Shown here piece by piece: positions 40,611-50,531 of a stretch of DNA of 64,000 nucleotides. The position numbers and the translations under genes are program-made. This DNA is from Aliidongia dinghuensis. GTDB taxonomy: Bacteria; Pseudomonadota; Alphaproteobacteria; ATCC43930; CGMCC-115725. The DNA is taken from contig NZ_BMJQ01000012.1 in the NCBI RefSeq assembly GCF_014643535.1, positions 186,001 through 250,000 of the forward strand. Reading direction: 5' to 3'. How positions within the stretch are numbered: the first letter of the stretch is position 1; each line of letters opens with the position of its first letter. The notes beneath the pieces are model-generated. The model saw nothing but the letters and a program-made list of their open reading frames with translations. It made no database searches and was not told the DNA's origin.

Positions 40611-41390
40611 ATGGCATGGGAGCCGGCCCTGGAATCCTCCATCGACCTCAGCCCACCGCCGGCGCGGCCGGGCTGGAGCTACTTTCTTGATTTCGACGGC
40701 ACGCTGGTCGATTTCGCGCGGACACCCGGCGAAGTATCGGTCGACGCGAGGCTTCGCGCGCTGCTCGATGCGGTGCACCGGGCGGTGCACGGCGCGCTCG
40801 CGATCGTGAGCGGCCGGCCGCTGGTCGAGCTCGATCAATTCCTGGCTCTGCCGCATCTGCCGATGGCGGGCCAGCACGGGCTCGAATGGCGTGATGCGTT
40901 CGGCTGCGTCGCTCGCGTCCCGCGCCTCAGCCTCTCGCCGCATATCGTCCAGGCTGCGCGGCACTGGGCGGCGGAGCGGCCGGGCGCACTCGCCGAGGTG
41001 AAAGATTTCTCGGTGGCGCTCCATGTCCGCGGCAATCCTCCGCTGCTGCCGGAAGCGCTCGCCTTCGGCCAGCAGCTGGTCGCGAGCGATCCGAGCCGCC
41101 TCATGCTGCAGCCCGGCGCCTTCGTCGTCGAGATCCGCTGCCGCGGCGGCAACAAGGGCGACATCGTCGACCGCTTCCTGCGCGACCGGCCGTTCCTCGG
41201 CCGCCGCCCGGTCTTCATCGGCGATGACCTGACCGACGAGTACGGCTTCATCGCGGCGGCGCGCGGCGGCGGCTTCGGCGTCCGGGTCGGCGAGCCACGG
41301 GAAACGAGCGCGCGGCACCGGCTGCTCGATCCGGCCGCCGTGCGCACTTGGCTGGGTCCGCTCGCTGCCGCCGATCAAGGGACGCATTAG
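40611..41390 (+). CDS. otsB: Trehalose-6-phosphate phosphatase
   Basis: 259 residues of the HAD superfamily. Motif I is FLDFDGTLVDFA (nucleophile Asp), motif II is in LAIVSGRPL, then AGQHGLEW, the lysine region RGGNKGDIVDRFL and motif IV IGDDLTDEYGF. It removes phosphate from trehalose-6-phosphate. It is the first gene of the otsB-GH15-otsA unit, diverging from the glucan operon. A Shine-Dalgarno is not evident before this ATG. Pairing an osmoprotectant operon with a glucan operon suggests joint osmotic control. Confidence 0.9.
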   Translation: MAWEPALESSIDLSPPPARPGWSYFLDFDGTLVDFARTPGEVSVDARLRALLDAVHRAVHGALAIVSGRPLVELDQFLALPHLPMAGQHGLEWRDAFGCVARVPRLSLSPHIVQAARHWAAERPGALAEVKDFSVALHVRGNPPLLPEALAFGQQLVASDPSRLMLQPGAFVVEIRCRGGNKGDIVDRFLRDRPFLGRRPVFIGDDLTDEYGFIAAARGGGFGVRVGEPRETSARHRLLDPAAVRTWLGPLAAADQGTH

Positions 41391-41401
41391 AGGGAGATGT
41401 A

Positions 41402-43264
41402 ATGACGACCAGGACCGAGCTTTCGCCCAAGACCGACCTTTCGCTGGGTGTCGTCGGCAACGGCAGCTATGCGGCATTGATCGATCGGCAGGGCCGGGTC
41501 GTCTGGGCATGCCTGCCGCGGCTCGACGGCGATCCGGTCTTCTGCGCGCTGCTGCGCGGCGACGGCGACGGCGACGGTGATGGGCACGGGGCCGAAGGCG
41601 GCAATCAGCCGGTGGGCGACCGGCACGACGGCGCCTTCGCCATCGAACTCGCCGGCTGCGCGCGCATCGAGCAGAACTATCGCGGCCACACGGCGATCCT
41701 CGAGACCCGCCTCTACGACCAGGCGGGCGGCGCGATCGAGATCGTCGATTTCGCGCCGCGGTTCGAGCGCTACGGCCGCACGTTCCGGCCGGTGACGCTG
41801 ATGCGTCATGTCCGGCCGATCTCCGGCACGCCGCAGATCACGATCCGGCTTCGGCCGCTTGCCGATTACGGGGCGACGCGGCCGGAGCGGACGCGCGGCA
41901 GCAATCATATCCGCTACCTCATCCCGGACGGGGCGATCCGGCTCACGACCGACGCGCCGGTCACCTACATCACCGACGAGATCCCGTTCGTGCTCGACCG
42001 GCCCTGCACGCTAGCGCTCGGCCCGGACGAGCCGATCATCGAGGCGCTGCCGGCGCTCACCGACGATTTCCTGGGGGCGACCGACCGCTATTGGCGCGAC
42101 TGGTCGCGCTCGCTCGCCGTGCCGTTCGAATGGCAGTCGGCCGTCATCCGCGCCGCGATCACGCTCAAGCTGTGCAGCTTCGAGGAGACCGGCGCCGTGG
42201 TCGCGGCACTCACGACCTCGATTCCGGAATCGCGCAACTCGGGCCGGAACTGGGACTATCGCTTCTGCTGGCTGCGCGACGCCTATTTCACGCTGCACGC
42301 GCTGAACCGCCTCGGCAAGACCCGGACGCTCGAGCGGTACCTCACCTACATCACCAACCTGGTCGTGCGGCTCGACGGCAAGCCGATGCAGCCGGTCTAC
42401 GGCATCGGCACCGAGGCGGCGCTGCATGAGCGGATCGTGGCACACCTGCCGGGCTATCGCGGCATGGGACCGGTGCGCGTCGGCAATGCCGCCTATGCCC
42501 AGGTGCAGAACGACAGCTACGGCGCGATCATCGTCGCCTGCGCCCATGTGTTCTACGACGAGCGGCTCGACCGGCCGGACCATCTCGACCTGTTCCGGCG
42601 CCTGGAGCGGCTGGGCGAAACCGCACTCTCGGTGTTCGACCAGCCCGACGCCGGCCTCTGGGAACTCAGGACGCGGGCTGCGGTCCACACGTTCTCGGCG
42701 GTCATGTGCTGGGCCGCGGTGGCACGCCTCGCCCGCATCGCGGGCCGGCTGGGCTTGGGCGAGCGCGCCGATTACTGGCGCGAGCACGCCCGGCGGCTCC
42801 GGCAAGAAATCGAGCGGCGTGCGTGGAATCCGACGCTCAACAGCTTCGTTGCGACGTTCGACGGCGACGATGCCGATGCGAGCCTGCTGCTGCTGTCCGA
42901 GCTCAATTTCCTCGAGCCGGACGACCCGCGGTTCGCAGGCACGGTCGACCATGTCGGGCGCATGCTGCTGCGCGGCGATTTCCTGCTGCGCTATGCGACG
43001 CCCGATGATTTCGGCGTGCCGGAGGTCGCGTTCACCGTCTGCAGCTTCTGGTACGTGAACGCGCTGGCCGTGATTGGCCGGCGCGACGAGGCAAGGGCAC
43101 TGTTCGTGAAGCTGCTCGAGCACCGCAATCCGCTGGGTCTCCTCTCCGAGGACATCGATACCGAGACCGGCGAGCTCTGGGGCAACTTCCCGCAGACCTA
43201 TTCCATGGTCGGCCTGATCCTGTGCGCGATCCGGCTGTCCAAGCCGTGGGATGAAGCGTTTTGA
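41402..43264 (+). CDS. Glycoside hydrolase family 15 (glucoamylase/trehalase-like)
   Basis: 620 residues with AGGGAGATG before the ATG. The N-terminal beta-domain starts SLGVVGNGSYAALIDRQGRVVWACLPR. The catalytic (alpha/alpha) barrel shows SIPESRNSGRNWDYRFCWLRDAYFTL, and the C-terminal part LLSEDIDTETGELWGNFPQTYSMVGLI includes the general acid/base pair region. GH15 enzymes cleave alpha-glucans or trehalose; trapped between otsB and otsA, a trehalose-turnover role is plausible. A GDGDGDGDGHG stretch (residues ~53-63) comes from a GGCGAC hexamer repeat and may vary in length. Cytoplasmic: no signal peptide. Confidence 0.9.
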   Translation: MTTRTELSPKTDLSLGVVGNGSYAALIDRQGRVVWACLPRLDGDPVFCALLRGDGDGDGDGHGAEGGNQPVGDRHDGAFAIELAGCARIEQNYRGHTAILETRLYDQAGGAIEIVDFAPRFERYGRTFRPVTLMRHVRPISGTPQITIRLRPLADYGATRPERTRGSNHIRYLIPDGAIRLTTDAPVTYITDEIPFVLDRPCTLALGPDEPIIEALPALTDDFLGATDRYWRDWSRSLAVPFEWQSAVIRAAITLKLCSFEETGAVVAALTTSIPESRNSGRNWDYRFCWLRDAYFTLHALNRLGKTRTLERYLTYITNLVVRLDGKPMQPVYGIGTEAALHERIVAHLPGYRGMGPVRVGNAAYAQVQNDSYGAIIVACAHVFYDERLDRPDHLDLFRRLERLGETALSVFDQPDAGLWELRTRAAVHTFSAVMCWAAVARLARIAGRLGLGERADYWREHARRLRQEIERRAWNPTLNSFVATFDGDDADASLLLLSELNFLEPDDPRFAGTVDHVGRMLLRGDFLLRYATPDDFGVPEVAFTVCSFWYVNALAVIGRRDEARALFVKLLEHRNPLGLLSEDIDTETGELWGNFPQTYSMVGLILCAIRLSKPWDEAF

Positions 43265-44631
43265 GCCGGCTCGTCGTCGTGACCAACCGGATCGCGCCGG
43301 TTGGCGAAGGCGGGCCGCCGCAGGGCGGCCTGGCGGTTGCCGTGCTCGAGGCGCTCAAGGAGCACGGCGGCGTCTGGCTCGGCTGGTCCGGCAAGATCGT
43401 CGAGACGCTGCCGGACAAGCCGCGCATCCGCCGGTACCGGAACAATCTCACCGTCGTCGAGCTCGACCTGACCCAGGCCGAATACGACACTTATTACCTG
43501 GGCTACGCCAACGGCACGCTCTGGCCGGCCTTCCATTACCGGCTCGACCTGATGGAGTTCTCGCGGCCCAATCTCGACGGCTATAGCGCGGTCAACCGGC
43601 GTTTCGCCCGGGCGCTCGATGGGTTGCTGCAGCCGGGCGACCGTGTCTGGGTCCATGACTACCACCTGATCCCGCTCGCGTCCGAGCTCCGCGCGCTCGA
43701 CATCTCGCTTCGGCTCGGATTCTTCCTGCACACGCCGTTTCCGGTGACGCAGGTGCTGCTCGGCGTGCCGTGGCACCGGAACCTGGTCGAGCACCTGACG
43801 GCCTACGACGTCATCGGGTTCCAGACCGATCGCGACGTGGCGGCCTTCGCCGACTACCTCGCCTCCGAGAAGCATGGGCAGGTCGGTCCAGACGGCGAGG
43901 GCGAGGCGTTCGGCCGGAAGTTCCAGGTCCAGGCCTTCCCGATCTCGATCGAGACCAGCAGCATGATCAAGCAGGCGGTCGACATGGAGGATTCGCCCCA
44001 GGTCCGGCGCTTGAAGGCGGCGCTGCGCGGCCGCCGGCTGCTGATCGGCGTCGATCGGCTCGATTATTCCAAGGGCCTGGTGCGCCGCATCCGGGCGGTC
44101 GAGCGGCTGTTCGCGGTGCACCCGCAATTCCGCAGCGCCGTCACCTTCATGCAGATCGCCCCGGCGACCCGCGGCGAGCTGCATCAGTACGCCTCGATCC
44201 GCAGCGAGCTCGAGCAGCACGCCGGCCGGATCAACGGCGCCTATGCCGACTATGACTGGATGCCGATCCGCTACATCAGCCGGTCCTACTCGCGCCGTAC
44301 GCTCGCGGGCTTCTACCGGGCGAGCGCCATCGGCCTCGTGACCCCGCTGATCGACGGCATGAACCTCGTCGCCAAGGAATATGTCGCCTGCCAGGACCCG
44401 ACCGACCCAGGCGTCCTGGTCTTGTCGCGCTTCGCCGGCGCCGCCCAGGAGCTCGACGGCGCGTTGATCGTCAATCCCTATGATTTCGAAGCGGTCGGCG
44501 ACGCGCTCGCAGGGGCGCTCGAGATGCCGCTCGACGAACGGCGCGACCGGCACCGCGTCCTCCTGGACCGGCTGAAGCGCTGGGACGTGACGGTCTGGCG
44601 CCGCGCGTTCGAAGCGGCGCTCGCCGCGTGA
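43261..44631 (+). CDS. otsA: Trehalose-6-phosphate synthase
   Basis: 456 residues of the GT20 family. It starts at TTG within TTGA, overlapping the GH15 stop. Landmarks: VVVTNRIAPVGEGGPPQGGLAVAV (N-loop), GYANGTLWPAFHYR, VWVHDYHLIPLASELR, GFFLHTPFPV, IGVDRLDYSKGLVRRIRA and the acceptor loop LIDGMNLVAKEYVACQ. It joins UDP-glucose (or another NDP-glucose) to glucose-6-phosphate, and OtsB then dephosphorylates the product. The overlap with GH15 makes synthesis and hydrolysis genes translationally linked. Confidence 0.95.
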   Translation: MSRLVVVTNRIAPVGEGGPPQGGLAVAVLEALKEHGGVWLGWSGKIVETLPDKPRIRRYRNNLTVVELDLTQAEYDTYYLGYANGTLWPAFHYRLDLMEFSRPNLDGYSAVNRRFARALDGLLQPGDRVWVHDYHLIPLASELRALDISLRLGFFLHTPFPVTQVLLGVPWHRNLVEHLTAYDVIGFQTDRDVAAFADYLASEKHGQVGPDGEGEAFGRKFQVQAFPISIETSSMIKQAVDMEDSPQVRRLKAALRGRRLLIGVDRLDYSKGLVRRIRAVERLFAVHPQFRSAVTFMQIAPATRGELHQYASIRSELEQHAGRINGAYADYDWMPIRYISRSYSRRTLAGFYRASAIGLVTPLIDGMNLVAKEYVACQDPTDPGVLVLSRFAGAAQELDGALIVNPYDFEAVGDALAGALEMPLDERRDRHRVLLDRLKRWDVTVWRRAFEAALAA

Positions 44632-44695
44632 ACCGGCGGACGCAAGCTGGGCGGGGCGCGAGCTACGGGCATAGGTCACTGGGGGAGATTGAGTA

Positions 44696-46267
44696 ATGGC
44701 CGAAAGACGATACCTGCCGCTCGAGGGCTCCGTGCGCAAGGCGCCGACGGGGGCGACGCTGCTCGGCCCCGTCGATCAGACGCAGCTCTTGACCGTCAGC
44801 GTCTATCTGCGCCCGCACGCGAAGCCGCCCTTGGGCGCCCGTCTCGACCATGCCGGGTTCGCCCGGGACTATGGCGCGCGTCCTGCCAACGTCGCCCGCA
44901 TCGAGCGCTACGCCGCCGACCACGGGTTGATGGTGGCCGACGTCGATCCGGCCCGGCGCCTGGTGCGGCTTGCCGGCACGGTCGACGCCCTCTGCCGCGC
45001 GTTCCGCACCAAGCTCGACCGCTACGGCGTCGGGGCTGGGGAGCATCGCGGCCGCAGCGGCCCGCTCTATGTCGGCGACGACATCGCCGACCTGGTGCTG
45101 GGCGTGTTCGGGCTCGACGATCGTCCGCAGGCGCGTGCGCAGTATCGCCTCGCCCCGGCTGCCGCGGCCGCGACCAGCTTCACCGCGCCCGAGATCGCCC
45201 AGCTCTATGACTTCCCGCCGGGCGACGGCAGCGGCGAGACGATCGCGCTCATCGAGCTCGGCGGCGGCTTCGTGCAGAGCGATCTCGACGGCTATTTCAA
45301 GGCGCTCGGCCTTGCGACGCCGACGGTCACGGCGGTGCCGGTCGATGCCGGCCGCAACACCCCGACCGGCGACCCGAACGGCCCCGACGGCGAGGTCATG
45401 CTCGACATCGAGGTCGCTGGCGCCGTCGCCCCTGGTGCCACGATCGGCGTCTATTTCGCGCCCAACACCGAGCAGGGCTTCATCGACGCCATCACCCAGG
45501 CGATCCATGACACGAAGCTGAAACCGTCCGTGCTGTCGATCAGCTGGGGTGCCCCGGAATCGACCTGGACCCAGCAGGCGGTGACCGTGATGGACCAGGC
45601 GTTCCAGACGGCGGCGAGCCTCGGCGTCACCGTCTGCGTCGCGGCCGGCGACGGTGGCTCGAGCGACGGGGCGACCGACGGTCTCGCCCATGCCGATTTC
45701 CCGGCGTCGAGCCCGAACGTGCTCGGCTGCGGCGGCACGCACGTCACGGCTGCCACGGACGGCACCGCAATCGCGAGCGAAACCGTCTGGAACGACGGTG
45801 CCCAGGGCGGCGCCGGGGGCGGCGGCATCAGCGCGCTCTTTCCGGTGCCGGCCTATCAGCAGGACCTGGCGCTGCCGCCGTCGGCCAATGCCGGCGCTGG
45901 TCCAGGGCGTGGCGTGCCGGACGTCGCCGGCAACGCCGACCCGCAGAGCGGCTATCAGGTGCTGGTCGACGGCCAGGCGACGGTAATCGGCGGCACCAGC
46001 GCCGTGGCGCCGCTGTGGGCCGGGCTCATCGCCCGCCTGAACGGCACGCTCGGCCAGCCGGTCGGCTTCATCAACCCGTTCCTTTACGCCCATGCCGCGA
46101 CCTGCCACGACATCACGCAGGGCAACAACGGCGCCTACGAGGCGACCCAAGGCTGGGACGCCTGCACCGGGCTGGGCTCGCCCGATGGCAGCGCCTTGCT
46201 GGCCGCTCTGCAGGCGGCGGGCGCCACCCCCTCGCCGGCTCCGTCCCCGACGCAAGCGTCGGCATAG
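44696..46267 (+). CDS. Sedolisin-type (S53) serine-carboxyl peptidase
   Basis: 523 residues with a GGGGGAGA ribosome site. The first ~160 residues are a pro-domain of the kumamolisin type (LTVSVYLRPHAKPP, LVRLAGTVDALCRAFRTKLDRY). The catalytic domain has the S53 set Glu233, Asp237 (GEVMLDIEVAGAVAPGA), oxyanion Asp319 (VAAGDGGSSDG) and Ser435 (IGGTSAVAPLWAG). The C-terminal calcium site is DITQGNNGAYEATQGWDACTGLG. Such enzymes work at acid pH outside the cell. No classical signal peptide is seen, as in kumamolisin, so the secretion route is unclear. The tail is Pro/Ser-rich. Confidence 0.9.
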   Translation: MAERRYLPLEGSVRKAPTGATLLGPVDQTQLLTVSVYLRPHAKPPLGARLDHAGFARDYGARPANVARIERYAADHGLMVADVDPARRLVRLAGTVDALCRAFRTKLDRYGVGAGEHRGRSGPLYVGDDIADLVLGVFGLDDRPQARAQYRLAPAAAAATSFTAPEIAQLYDFPPGDGSGETIALIELGGGFVQSDLDGYFKALGLATPTVTAVPVDAGRNTPTGDPNGPDGEVMLDIEVAGAVAPGATIGVYFAPNTEQGFIDAITQAIHDTKLKPSVLSISWGAPESTWTQQAVTVMDQAFQTAASLGVTVCVAAGDGGSSDGATDGLAHADFPASSPNVLGCGGTHVTAATDGTAIASETVWNDGAQGGAGGGGISALFPVPAYQQDLALPPSANAGAGPGRGVPDVAGNADPQSGYQVLVDGQATVIGGTSAVAPLWAGLIARLNGTLGQPVGFINPFLYAHAATCHDITQGNNGAYEATQGWDACTGLGSPDGSALLAALQAAGATPSPAPSPTQASA

Positions 46268-46311
46268 GCCGGCCGCATTCGGCATTGTTTCGCCCGTCCG
46301 CTCGTGCCAGC

Positions 46312-46323
46312 TTCGGAAACGAA
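46312..46323 (+). promoter_or_regulatory. GlpR-type operator TTCG-GAAA-CGAA before glpR
   Basis: TTCG-N4-CGAA followed by CATT, 19 bases before the glpR ATG. This is the core of the known GlpR consensus (TGTTCGWTAWCGAACA). It suggests that GlpR represses its own gene. Confidence 0.6.
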
Positions 46324-46342
46324 CATTGATCGAGGCCGAGGC

Positions 46343-47167
46343 ATGAGCGAGACGGGGCCAAGCGAACGGGTGACCGGCGATACAGGGGCTGGCGAACGGC
46401 GGGGCGCCACGGCACGCCATCAAGGTATCGTGGCGCTCGTCCGGCAGCGCGGCTTCATGGCGATCGAGGCGCTCGCCAATCATTTCGACGTCACGGTCCA
46501 GACCATCCGCCGCGACTTGAACCAGTTGTCGGAAGAGGGCCGCGTGCTGCGCTATCACGGCGGCGCCGGCCTGCCGTCGAGCGTCGAGAACATCGACTAT
46601 ACCGCGCGCCAGGTCATGAACCCGGTGGAGAAGGAGCGGATCGCCCGGCTCGTCGCGACCGAAATCCCGGCCCACGCGTCGCTGTTCATCAATATCGGCA
46701 CGACGACGGAGGCGGTCGCCCGCGCGCTCGCCGGGCACCAGGACCTGCGCGTCATCACCAACAACCTCAATGTCGCGGCAACACTCGCGCGCAGCACGGA
46801 TTTCAAGATCATCCTGACCGGCGGCACCGTGCGCAACCGCGACGGCGGCATCGTGGGTACGGCGTCCAGCGACATGATCGGCCAGTTCCGCGTCGATTAC
46901 GGCATCATCGGCATCAGCGGCATCGACGAGGACGGCACGCTGCTCGATTTCGATGCCGACGAGGTGCGCGCGGCCCAGGCGATCCTGCGCAACTCGCGCC
47001 AGGTGTTCCTGGTCGCCGACCATACGAAATTCGCCCGCCGGCCCATGGTGCGCATGGGGTCGATCACCGAGGTGACGGCGCTGTTCACCGACGAGCCGCC
47101 GCCGCCGGCGATCCAGCGGCTGCTCGGCGAGCATGATGTCGCGCTCAAGATCGCGCCGAAAGTTTAG
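46343..47167 (+). CDS. glpR: DeoR-family repressor of glycerol metabolism
   Basis: 274 residues; ATG 46343 after GAGG. Winged helix: HQGIVALVRQRGFMAIEALANHFDVTVQTIRRDLNQLSEEGRVLRYHGGA, the DeoR signature. The sugar-phosphate-sensing domain includes NIGTTTEAVARAL, ITNNLNVAA and FKIILTGGTVRNRDGGIVG. Position beside glpK and glpF, plus GlpR-like operators on both sides, supports GlpR, which releases DNA on binding glycerol-3-phosphate. It is a separate unit from glpK, 326 bases apart. Confidence 0.9.
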   Translation: MSETGPSERVTGDTGAGERRGATARHQGIVALVRQRGFMAIEALANHFDVTVQTIRRDLNQLSEEGRVLRYHGGAGLPSSVENIDYTARQVMNPVEKERIARLVATEIPAHASLFINIGTTTEAVARALAGHQDLRVITNNLNVAATLARSTDFKIILTGGTVRNRDGGIVGTASSDMIGQFRVDYGIIGISGIDEDGTLLDFDADEVRAAQAILRNSRQVFLVADHTKFARRPMVRMGSITEVTALFTDEPPPPAIQRLLGEHDVALKIAPKV

Positions 47168-47493
47168 TGTCGGTATCGAATATAAACATTTCGCTTGCGA
47201 ACGTGCGGAACTGATCATACGGTTCTCGTCATGGGTGTGCGGCACATTCGCTCGACCGATGTCGAGCCCGGAAGGGCGGTGCGGAATGGCCGGGAACAGC
47301 CAAATCTCGAATAATTCTAAATTGAAGCGAACGGCGGATCGGCTTGTTGTGTCGTCGAGGCACGGCACGTATCGCTGAACCGGTTGTTCGTTTTCGAATA
47401 TCGATCGACCGGACTCGGCGAAGCCGAGCCTGCCGCAGCCCATGTCGATTGCGGTAGGGCCGATCGAAGCAAAAAAGCGGAAGGGAGGATGTG
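47168..47493 (+). promoter_or_regulatory. glpR-glpK intergenic region with two GlpR-type operators
   Basis: TTCG-CTTG-CGAA lies at 47190-47201 and TTCG-TTTT-CGAA at 47387-47398; the second sits about 95 bases before glpK, a good place to block its promoter. A small hairpin CTCGGC-GAA-GCCGAG (47414-47428) follows. The rest of the 326 bases shows no gene. Confidence 0.6.
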
Positions 47494-48990
<1,497 letters not shown>

Positions 48991-49068
48991 GGTCCCACGA
49001 CCTTCCCCGCAGCACATGCAACCCCGCGAACCCGGCTCGATCCGGGGCGGGTATCAGGGAGGGAAAAC

Positions 49069-49794
49069 ATGCATTCGGCCTTCATGGGCGAAATGTTCGG
49101 GACCATGATCCTGATTCTGCTCGGCAACGGTGTCGTCGCCTGCGTTCTGCTCCAGGATTCAAAAGGGCAGAATTCCGGCTGGATCGTGATTACCGCCGGC
49201 TGGGCTTTCGCGGTGCTGGCCGGCGTCTTCACGGCGCTGGCGCTCGGCAGCGACGGCCATCTCAATCCCGCGGTGACGATCGGTGTCGCGGTGTCGACCG
49301 GTGACTGGAGCAAGTGCGCAACCTACATCCCGGCGCAGTTCCTGGGTGCCTTCCTGGGAGCGACGCTCGTCTGGCTGCAGTACCTGCCGCATTGGAGCCG
49401 GACCAAGGACGAGGGGCTGAAGCTTGCCTGCTTCTGCACCGCGCCTGCGATCCGCAACCTGCCCTCGAACGCGGTGAGCGAGATCATCGGCACCTTCGTC
49501 CTGGTGTTCGTCGCGGCGGCGATCTTCTCCAAGCATATTGCCGCCGGCGGGCTGCCGCCCGGCGTCGGGCCCTACCTGGTCGGCGTCCTCGTCTGGGGCA
49601 TCGGCCTCTCGCTCGGCGGCACCACCGGCTATGCGATCAATCCGGCACGCGATCTCGGGCCAAGGCTTGCCCACGCGCTGTTGCCGATCGCCGGCAAGGG
49701 CCGGTCCGACTGGGGCTATGCGCTGCTGCCGGTCATCGCGCCGGTGATCGGTGCCGGTGCCGCCGGCGTGCTGGTCAAATCCTTCGGGCTCTGA
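49069..49794 (+). CDS. glpF: Glycerol facilitator, aquaglyceroporin
   Basis: 241 residues, six membrane helices, with both pore motifs HLNPAVT and AINPARDLGPR (the second keeping the filter Arg, unlike the AqpS in this window). The loop before helix 4 (HWSRTKDEGLKLACFCTAPAIRNLP) is of the GlpF type with the extra length that fits glycerol. GGAGGG-like AGGGAGGG precedes the ATG. It follows glpK by 78 bases in the same operon and should let glycerol in for phosphorylation. Confidence 0.9.
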   Translation: MHSAFMGEMFGTMILILLGNGVVACVLLQDSKGQNSGWIVITAGWAFAVLAGVFTALALGSDGHLNPAVTIGVAVSTGDWSKCATYIPAQFLGAFLGATLVWLQYLPHWSRTKDEGLKLACFCTAPAIRNLPSNAVSEIIGTFVLVFVAAAIFSKHIAAGGLPPGVGPYLVGVLVWGIGLSLGGTTGYAINPARDLGPRLAHALLPIAGKGRSDWGYALLPVIAPVIGAGAAGVLVKSFGL

Positions 49795-49849
49795 TTGAGT
49801 GGGGTGCCGCCCGGGCGACCGGGCGGCGCACCCGAAACCGGAGGCTCGC

Positions 49850-50230
49850 TTGAAAATCGCGCTGATCGCCCATGACCGGCTGAAGCCGGCGTTCGTCGCC
49901 TGGGTCAAGAAGCACGAGGCCGTGTTCGCGCTCCACCAGATGGTGGCGACCGGCACGACCGGCAGCCAGATCAAGGCGGCCTCACCCGGGCTCGACATCC
50001 AGCTCGTCAAGAGCGGGCCCCTGGGCGGCGACCAGCAGATCGGCGCCATGATCGCCGATGGTTCGGTCGACGCCGTGATCTTCATGGCGGATCCCCTGAC
50101 GCCGATGCCGCACGACGTCGACGTCAAGGCGCTGGTGCGGCTCTCGACGCTCTACAACATCCCGATGGCCTGCAACGAGGCGACGGCGGAGCTGATGGTA
50201 AGCTGGCTCGCCCGCATGGTCTCGCACTGA
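49850..50230 (+). CDS. mgsA: Methylglyoxal synthase
   Basis: 126 residues starting at TTG with GGAGG six bases upstream. The family pattern is intact: [17 protein letters not shown] (His8), [27 protein letters not shown] (Asp61), [20 protein letters not shown] (Asp81, His88, Asp91) and [15 protein letters not shown]. It turns dihydroxyacetone phosphate into methylglyoxal and phosphate, a safety valve when triose phosphates build up. Placement in the glycerol operon 55 bases after glpF links it to glycerol overflow, which is uncommon. E. coli mgsA is not in a glp operon. Confidence 0.9.
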   Translation: MKIALIAHDRLKPAFVAWVKKHEAVFALHQMVATGTTGSQIKAASPGLDIQLVKSGPLGGDQQIGAMIADGSVDAVIFMADPLTPMPHDVDVKALVRLSTLYNIPMACNEATAELMVSWLARMVSH

Positions 50231-50333
50231 ACGGACGGCTGCCCCAAGCGAAATTCCTATCTCGATCCGATGCTTTTCCCATGCTAGCGTCCGCGCACCG
50301 CCGCACGGGAACAAGCACCGGAGAAAAAAGATC

Positions 50334-50531
50334 ATGGGGGAAAAGCCCGACAAATCCAGCGCGCCGTGGGTATGGGGTCTGCTCCTGCCCTATATCGCGC
50401 TGCTGTGGTTGCCGTTCTACAACGCGAAGGAACCGGCCATCGGCGGGTTCCCGTTCTTCTACTGGTATCAGTTCGCGTGGGTGCCGCTGACGTCGCTGCT
50501 CATCTACCTCGTCTATAGGAAGGTGAAATGA
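50334..50531 (+). CDS. DUF3311 small membrane protein, symporter partner
   Basis: 65 residues with two membrane helices (WVWGLLLPYIALLWLPFYN; FYWYQFAWVPLTSLLIYLVY), preceded by GGAG. The stop shares four bases with the following symporter start (ATGA). Such DUF3311 proteins commonly precede SSS-family solute symporters and are thought to be accessory subunits; the exact role is unknown. Confidence 0.85.
   Translation: MGEKPDKSSAPWVWGLLLPYIALLWLPFYNAKEPAIGGFPFFYWYQFAWVPLTSLLIYLVYRKVK

Noticed and set aside
40369-40617. An 82-codon minus-strand frame in the opgG-otsB intergenic region
   Set aside because: No convincing ribosome site, overlaps the otsB start and sits where two divergent promoters are needed; I could not support it as a gene.
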